From Nitrospirota bacterium (lineage in GTDB: Bacteria > Nitrospinota_A > UBA7883 > JACRGQ01), in the NCBI GenBank assembly GCA_024275775.1, contig JAJRYM010000004.1, positions 1-8,675 on the forward strand: a DNA stretch of 8,675 nt. The letters run 5' to 3'. Shown here piece by piece: positions 5,512 through 8,675 of the stretch (positions are counted from its first letter, which is position 1; every line of letters starts with the position of its first letter). The translations under genes were made by a program, and so were the position numbers. The notes below the pieces were generated by a model, which was not told the DNA's origin, made no database searches, and saw nothing but the letters and a program-made list of their open reading frames with translations.

Positions 5512-6786
5512 CTAGAAATAATAGGCTACCTTCAACTCAATCCTGTCTTCTTCAGGTGCCTTAACGCCTGTCGGCATTTCATACTGGTTGACTACGTAAT
5601 CTCCCTGAAGCTTTAAGTGATGTTTTTTCAGGTAATAGTTCAGGCCGAATGTCGTGGACTTTTGCTGATCTTCCTTCTCGTGTTTGCCTTTAAGGATGTC
5701 GTTGTCATCGTAATCTATCTGCTCAAACCGTACCGCCGCTTCAAGCGCATTCAGGAACATGTAACCTCCCTGAATGGAGGCCGCTACCTGGCGCACATCG
5801 CGTCCTTTAAGCCCCGCAATCGCGGTATCGTCGAATCGCAGGTTGCGGTTGATATATTCACCTTCGATAGAGAAGCCGAACCCGCGGTATCCAAAATCCG
5901 CGCCGTAGGCGGTGGAACCGTCCAGCCCGCTGTTATTGGACGCGAAAATACTCCCATAGTTCTGCGTGTAGAAATTCACGCCAATCTGCAAGGCCTGATC
6001 CCCGCCGAAATCGCCCTGGGTTAACTTGAATTTCCCGAACGGGGAAAAGTCAACGCGCGCCGCGTACATAAAGTTGGCTGGCTGTCCCGCGCTACTATTT
6101 TTGAATCCGGCGGTATCTATTTTATACAGGTGCTTGTAGGTGAACGGCGTGGCTTGCGAGACACCATCGTTTTTGGCGAACTTATCCTCCACCGAGCCGT
6201 TGTAAACTCCCCCTGCTATTTTGAGTTTATGAGCAAACAGGCTGCCAACCGCAGTGATGCCCATCTGCCGGAACGGCGCGAATCCGGATGTCTCGGTGCG
6301 CTCTACGAAGTGCAGATATTTGGACGAGTTCAGCGCCTCGCGGGAGAACGGAACGTAATTATTTCCAATCTTTAGCGTAGTGCCGATTGCCGGAATTTTT
6401 ATGCCTACATAAGCATCTTTCAGCGTTACGCTTTGCTTGCCGAACTCGGTCTGGAGCGCGAAGAACGCATTTTCGGTTACCTGCGCCCTGAAGCTGAGCC
6501 TGGCGCGCCGAACGAAGAGTTTGCTGGTGTTTTCCTTGGTGGCTGTGCCGTTATCGGGAATTCCTTCGTACTGTACCTGCAGTCTCCCGCCAATTTTAAG
6601 GAAGTGCTTCTTATCTTTTTTCAGAATATCGTGGGCTTCTTCTTTAGTAAGAAGCCCTTTTTCCTTCAGCTTGTTCACGAGCGTTTTATTGCTCACGCCA
6701 AGACCGGATGCTGTTGCCGAAGAGGCAAACACCATGCTAACGGCGAGGGCCGTTAAAGTAACCAAAATAAACTTTGTTTTTTTCAT
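5512..6786 (-). CDS. Phosphate-selective porin O/P-like outer-membrane porin
   Basis: The 424-residue protein has a signal peptide with likely cleavage after ATA at residue 26. A short charged segment follows (LVNKLKEKGLLTKEEAHDIL, residues 37-56), common at the N-terminus of these porins. Then comes an OprO/OprP-type barrel: FVRRARLSFRAQVTENAFFA (from residue 91), LKDAYVGIK, IGNNYVPFSREALNSSKYLHF VERTE, and a repeated pattern of short amphipathic strands. It ends in VAYYF, with the C-terminal Phe used for outer-membrane insertion. The family name comes from phosphate and polyphosphate porins, but many members have other or unknown substrates, and specificity cannot be read here. Start: ATG at 6786 with AGGAG 5 nt upstream. 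It converges with the cytochrome operon and has its own terminators, so it is probably monocistronic. Confidence 0.86.
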   Translation of the reverse strand: MKKTKFILVTLTALAVSMVFASSATASGLGVSNKTLVNKLKEKGLLTKEEAHDILKKDKKHFLKIGGRLQVQYEGIPDNGTATKENTSKLFVRRARLSFRAQVTENAFFALQTEFGKQSVTLKDAYVGIKIPAIGTTLKIGNNYVPFSREALNSSKYLHFVERTETSGFAPFRQMGITAVGSLFAHKLKIAGGVYNGSVEDKFAKNDGVSQATPFTYKHLYKIDTAGFKNSSAGQPANFMYAARVDFSPFGKFKLTQGDFGGDQALQIGVNFYTQNYGSIFASNNSGLDGSTAYGADFGYRGFGFSIEGEYINRNLRFDDTAIAGLKGRDVRQVAASIQGGYMFLNALEAAVRFEQIDYDDNDILKGKHEKEDQQKSTTFGLNYYLKKHHLKLQGDYVVNQYEMPTGVKAPEEDRIELKVAYYF

Positions 6787-6809
6787 GTAAACTCCTATGA
6801 ACTCCTGTG
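6787..6809 (-). promoter_or_regulatory. Duplicated ribosome-binding site of the OprP-like porin
   Basis: Two tandem 10-nt units, CACAGGAGTT and CATAGGAGTT (9 of 10 identical), directly precede TACATG. Each carries an AGGAG. The nearer is at 5-nt spacing and decides the start at 6786; the farther is about 15 nt away, too far for direct use. Confidence 0.7.
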
Positions 6810-7016
6810 AAAAATTTAAAAAATACGTTTGCTGTTTTCCTAATTTCTTTCCCTTTGTTTTTCCTTCTAAACCCCTTTCGTATCGGCTGGTTTTTACCCG
6901 TACTCTGCATTGGGTTTAAAGATAGAAAATCTTTGTTAAATTTGTATTAAGACAAAGTGAAAGTTATGAAAATATTCCTCCGGCGCAAATTATCGGCTGA
7001 AAAGAGCAAAACGGAT
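6810..7016 (-). promoter_or_regulatory. AT-rich leader and promoter region of the OprP-like porin, with dyads
   Basis: No gene is visible in the 338-nt gap between the porins (6787-7124). The stretch 6911-6960 is AT-rich and holds two nested dyads: AAAGAT/ATCTTT (6918-6923 with 6929-6934, 5-nt spacer) and CTTTGT/ACAAAG (6931-6936 with 6952-6957, 15-nt spacer). On the minus strand TTAACA resembles a -35 box, but no well-spaced -10 follows, so I give no exact promoter. The dyads are possible operator sites for a regulator of porin expression. The leader from there to the start codon is about 120 nt. Confidence 0.3.
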
Positions 7017-7017
7017 T

Positions 7018-7099
7018 CGGAAGCGGACAGCTTCCGTTATCTAAGAATAAGAGAGGAGAGGCGGGGGAGGGAGGTTTTTCGTGGACTGCTCCCCCGCCT
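7018..7099 (-). terminator. Two successive hairpins downstream of the Porin_5-like gene
   Basis: Reading leftward from the stop at 7125, the first stem is AGGCGGGGGAG (7059-7069) with CTCCCCCGCCT (7089-7099), 11 bp with a 19-nt loop, followed by a pyrimidine run rather than pure T. The second is CGGAAGC (7018-7024) with GCTTCCG (7030-7036), 7 bp with a 5-nt loop, followed after a few bases by a T-rich stretch (GTTTTGCTCTTTT). Together they should end the transcript of the second porin before the OprP-like gene. Confidence 0.6.
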
Positions 7100-7124
7100 T
7101 GGGTGAATCTAGCTGGTTATACCG

Positions 7125-8282
7125 TTAAAACGCCACGTTGAAGTTCACTTGGGCGCGGGAGCGGGTGCGGTTTTTTCCCGTCATCATGAAACCTACTGTC
7201 TTTGCTGTAGATGGATCGGTCGGCGCGATAAGGTTTTCGTTTTTTGTATCCTGGGTGTAAAAACGGACATCAATATTGAGACCCAGCGGCGTTTTAAAAT
7301 CGAGCTGTGCGCGTATTCCGGTAAAATTCGAGCTGAACGGGAAATCGTCTTGGGAAAATCTCCCGAATTCCGCCACTGAAGCCGCGCCTACATCGTAGTA
7401 ATAGAGCCGAGCTCCGAACCATTTGTTGAATTTAACTCTGGCGTAAACGGTAAAAGCGTTTTTGTCGTCTTTTTCATTGCCGGCTCCTATCTTGCTGTCG
7501 GAAACGTCGGAGAAAAGAAATTCTGTGCCGACTATAAGCCATGACCGTTCCACTTTTAAGCTGATTTCGCCGTAAGTGGCGTCGCCTGCGAGAAGGTTGG
7601 TTTTGGCGGCTACGCCGAAATTCTGATCTGTGATGGTCAGACCGTTGAACGCCAAATCAATCCTGTGCTTGCGAAGCGTGAATGCGGTATGAACTGCATA
7701 TTGAACGGCCGTATCGTCTCCGCTGGAGAAACCTTCTTCGTTCAGGATAATGTATCCGGTGGAGAGATTTATTTTGGCGTCATTTCCGATTTTAATGTCA
7801 TAACCTCCGAAAACCCCTTCAGGCTGGAGATCATAGGCATCCCAGAACTGTGTTGTCTGATAGAAAATCGGCATGGCGTTTTTCCCCGCCCATGCCCATA
7901 AACCAATCGGACTGCTGTACTTGATGTAACCTCGATCCAGACCGAAGTTTGTTTCTTCCTCTACGCTTAACACTTGCAGGGTCTGGTGAGGCGATGTCAG
8001 GCTGTTGGCAGTGGTTCTCAGCCTGAAACCTGTTTCGATGCCTTGCCCAACGAAATAATTTAGTCCAAACCGCACCCTGATTCTCATACGATCCCGGTTT
8101 TCAGGAAGTGTGTCGTCTTCATCCACCTCGTACCTCACCCGGCCGTCGCCGTAAAGCACCAGCTTATTAGCCGAATCGTCGGGGTTTTTCCATATTGTTT
8201 TTGCGGCTTCCGCGTTACCGCAAGCGAGTAACAGCGGCATTGCAACGGCGCATATTAAAAGAAAGAATCGGCTTTTTTTCAT
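7125..8282 (-). CDS. Putative outer-membrane porin (Porin_5-like family)
   Basis: The 385-residue protein begins MKKSRFFLLICAVAMPLLLA, a signal peptide. The family pattern is clear: LYGDGRVRYEVDEDD then NRDRMRIRVRFGLNY (residues ~43-77), TGFRLRTTANSLTSPHQTL, LDRGYIKYSSP, AGKNAMPIFYQTTQFWDAYDLQPEG and FGGYD. Alternating amphipathic strands follow to a terminal NVAF with the outer-membrane Phe. It should form a barrel for passive uptake of small solutes; the substrate is unknown. Two cleavage sites compete: signal peptidase I after AEA (residue 25), and a lipobox LLAC with Cys21. Start: ATG at 8282 with GGGGG about 5 nt upstream. It lies in the same direction as the OprP-like porin but is separated by terminators, so the two are probably expressed independently. 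Confidence 0.8.
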   Translation of the reverse strand: MKKSRFFLLICAVAMPLLLACGNAEAAKTIWKNPDDSANKLVLYGDGRVRYEVDEDDTLPENRDRMRIRVRFGLNYFVGQGIETGFRLRTTANSLTSPHQTLQVLSVEEETNFGLDRGYIKYSSPIGLWAWAGKNAMPIFYQTTQFWDAYDLQPEGVFGGYDIKIGNDAKINLSTGYIILNEEGFSSGDDTAVQYAVHTAFTLRKHRIDLAFNGLTITDQNFGVAAKTNLLAGDATYGEISLKVERSWLIVGTEFLFSDVSDSKIGAGNEKDDKNAFTVYARVKFNKWFGARLYYYDVGAASVAEFGRFSQDDFPFSSNFTGIRAQLDFKTPLGLNIDVRFYTQDTKNENLIAPTDPSTAKTVGFMMTGKNRTRSRAQVNFNVAF

Positions 8283-8388
8283 TTATCCCCCTAGATAGAT
8301 TGTTGATAACCGGCCGTCTGTTTTCGTTATTTTTTACACAGATCGAATCAAAGTTGAAAAAATATAATATTCCCCTGAACTGTAAAAA

Positions 8389-8429
8389 CAGGCGGAATCA
8401 GGCAGGCGGCATTTCCCTATCCGCCTGCC
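8389..8429 (-). terminator. Terminator of the transglutaminase-like gene, with two alternative 3' arms
   Basis: On the minus strand the 5' arm GGCAGGCGG (8429-8421) can pair with CCGCCTGCC (8409-8401), 9 bp, or with a second copy CCGCCTG (8395-8389), 7 bp. Only the second copy runs straight into TTTTT (8388-8384). It lies 9 nt past the stop at 8439. The rest of the gap to the porin start (8283-8388) is AT-rich with TATTAT-like -10 matches but no convincing -35. Confidence 0.65.
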
Positions 8430-8438
8430 GAAAAACCT

Positions 8439-8675
8439 TTAGAGGTTTTTGTACCCCATAAGCCTTGTGAAACCCTTGAACGATTTCCCGTCGATTTCTA
8501 TATAAGGGTCGGGTCCGAAATAATTCAGGCGGTCTCCTCTTTGGTGCGGATTGAGAAGAATATCCCTGCCTTCGGAGAAAGTGAGCCTGTTCTCGTCTAT
8601 CGAACCCCAGTAATACGCAAGCTTGGATTTATCCTTCCACGCTTCCGAAATATCCACCGGTATCCAGCCGTAGCC
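8439..8675 (-). CDS. Transglutaminase-like domain protein, C-terminal 78 residues; truncated by window edge
   Basis: The reading frame enters from the right edge as GYGWIPVDISEAWKDKSKLA, continues YYWGSIDENRLTFSEGRDIL, then LNPHQRGDRLNYFGPDPYIEIDGK, and stops at 8439-8441. GWIPVDISEAW, GSIDENRLTFSEGRDI and LNYF..PY.EIDGK are the recurrent C-terminal pattern of bacterial transglutaminase-core (papain-like fold) proteins, where the Asp of PVD is usually the third member of the Cys-His-Asp triad. The Cys and His would lie outside the window. A GTG at 8657 could be mistaken for a start, but the family pattern begins upstream of it, so the gene is partial. Such proteins may be peptidases or cross-linking enzymes; which one cannot be told here. 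Confidence 0.78.
   Translation of the reverse strand, partial: GYGWIPVDISEAWKDKSKLAYYWGSIDENRLTFSEGRDILLNPHQRGDRLNYFGPDPYIEIDGKSFKGFTRLMGYKNL

Noticed and set aside
5617..6790. Plus-strand ORFs of 81-135 residues across the OprP-like porin
   Set aside because: They are antisense shadows of a gene with a signal peptide, family motifs and a terminal Phe.
8439..8657. A complete 72-residue gene starting at GTG 8657
   Set aside because: The family pattern GYGWIPVD continues upstream in frame to the window edge, and no ribosome-binding site precedes the GTG. It is the C-terminal end of a longer gene.

Overview
This window comes from a Gram-negative bacterium. Two genes encode outer-membrane beta-barrel porins with signal peptides and a C-terminal Phe. 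One gene encodes an exported pentaheme c-type cytochrome, and the left edge encodes the N-terminal part of a large (~180 kDa class) NAD-dependent glutamate dehydrogenase. This mix, with moderate GC and a periplasmic multiheme cytochrome, fits a respiratory lineage of the Desulfobacterota / Nitrospinota / Nitrospirota kind. No rRNA, tRNA or ribosomal protein gene is present, so this placement is only a guess. I see no mobile element, CRISPR array or tRNA.

Layout: (1) 1-1282, minus strand: N-terminal 427 residues of the glutamate dehydrogenase, running off the left edge. (2) 1283-1554: divergent promoter region with a good minus-strand promoter and a weaker plus-strand candidate. (3) 1555-5386, plus strand: a tight four-gene operon. 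It encodes a previously uncalled 39-residue single-pass membrane peptide, a 689-residue protein with HEAT repeats fused to a class III adenylate cyclase domain, a free-standing cyclic-nucleotide-binding domain, and an exported pentaheme cytochrome c that starts at TTG inside the preceding stop codon. (4) 5400-5497: two stacked hairpins separating the convergent units. (5) 5512-6786, minus strand: OprO/OprP-type porin. (6) 6787-7124: leader and terminator region. (7) 7125-8282, minus strand: a second porin of the 'putative porin' (Porin_5-like) family. (8) 8389-8429: terminator with two competing 3' arms. (9) 8439-8675, minus strand: C-terminal end of a transglutaminase-like protein running off the right edge.

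The most interesting unit is the four-gene operon. All catalytic residues of a class III adenylate cyclase are present, and the next gene encodes a cAMP-type binding pocket with Glu and Arg in place but no DNA-binding or catalytic output domain. Translation coupling (1-nt gap, 13-nt gap, 4-nt overlap) ties these to a membrane peptide and a multiheme cytochrome. I infer a self-contained cAMP signalling module in which a HEAT solenoid senses a partner, the cyclase makes cAMP, and the small CNB protein relays it, with electron transport as the likely subject. This link is inference. The domain calls rest on motifs read directly from the translated sequence.
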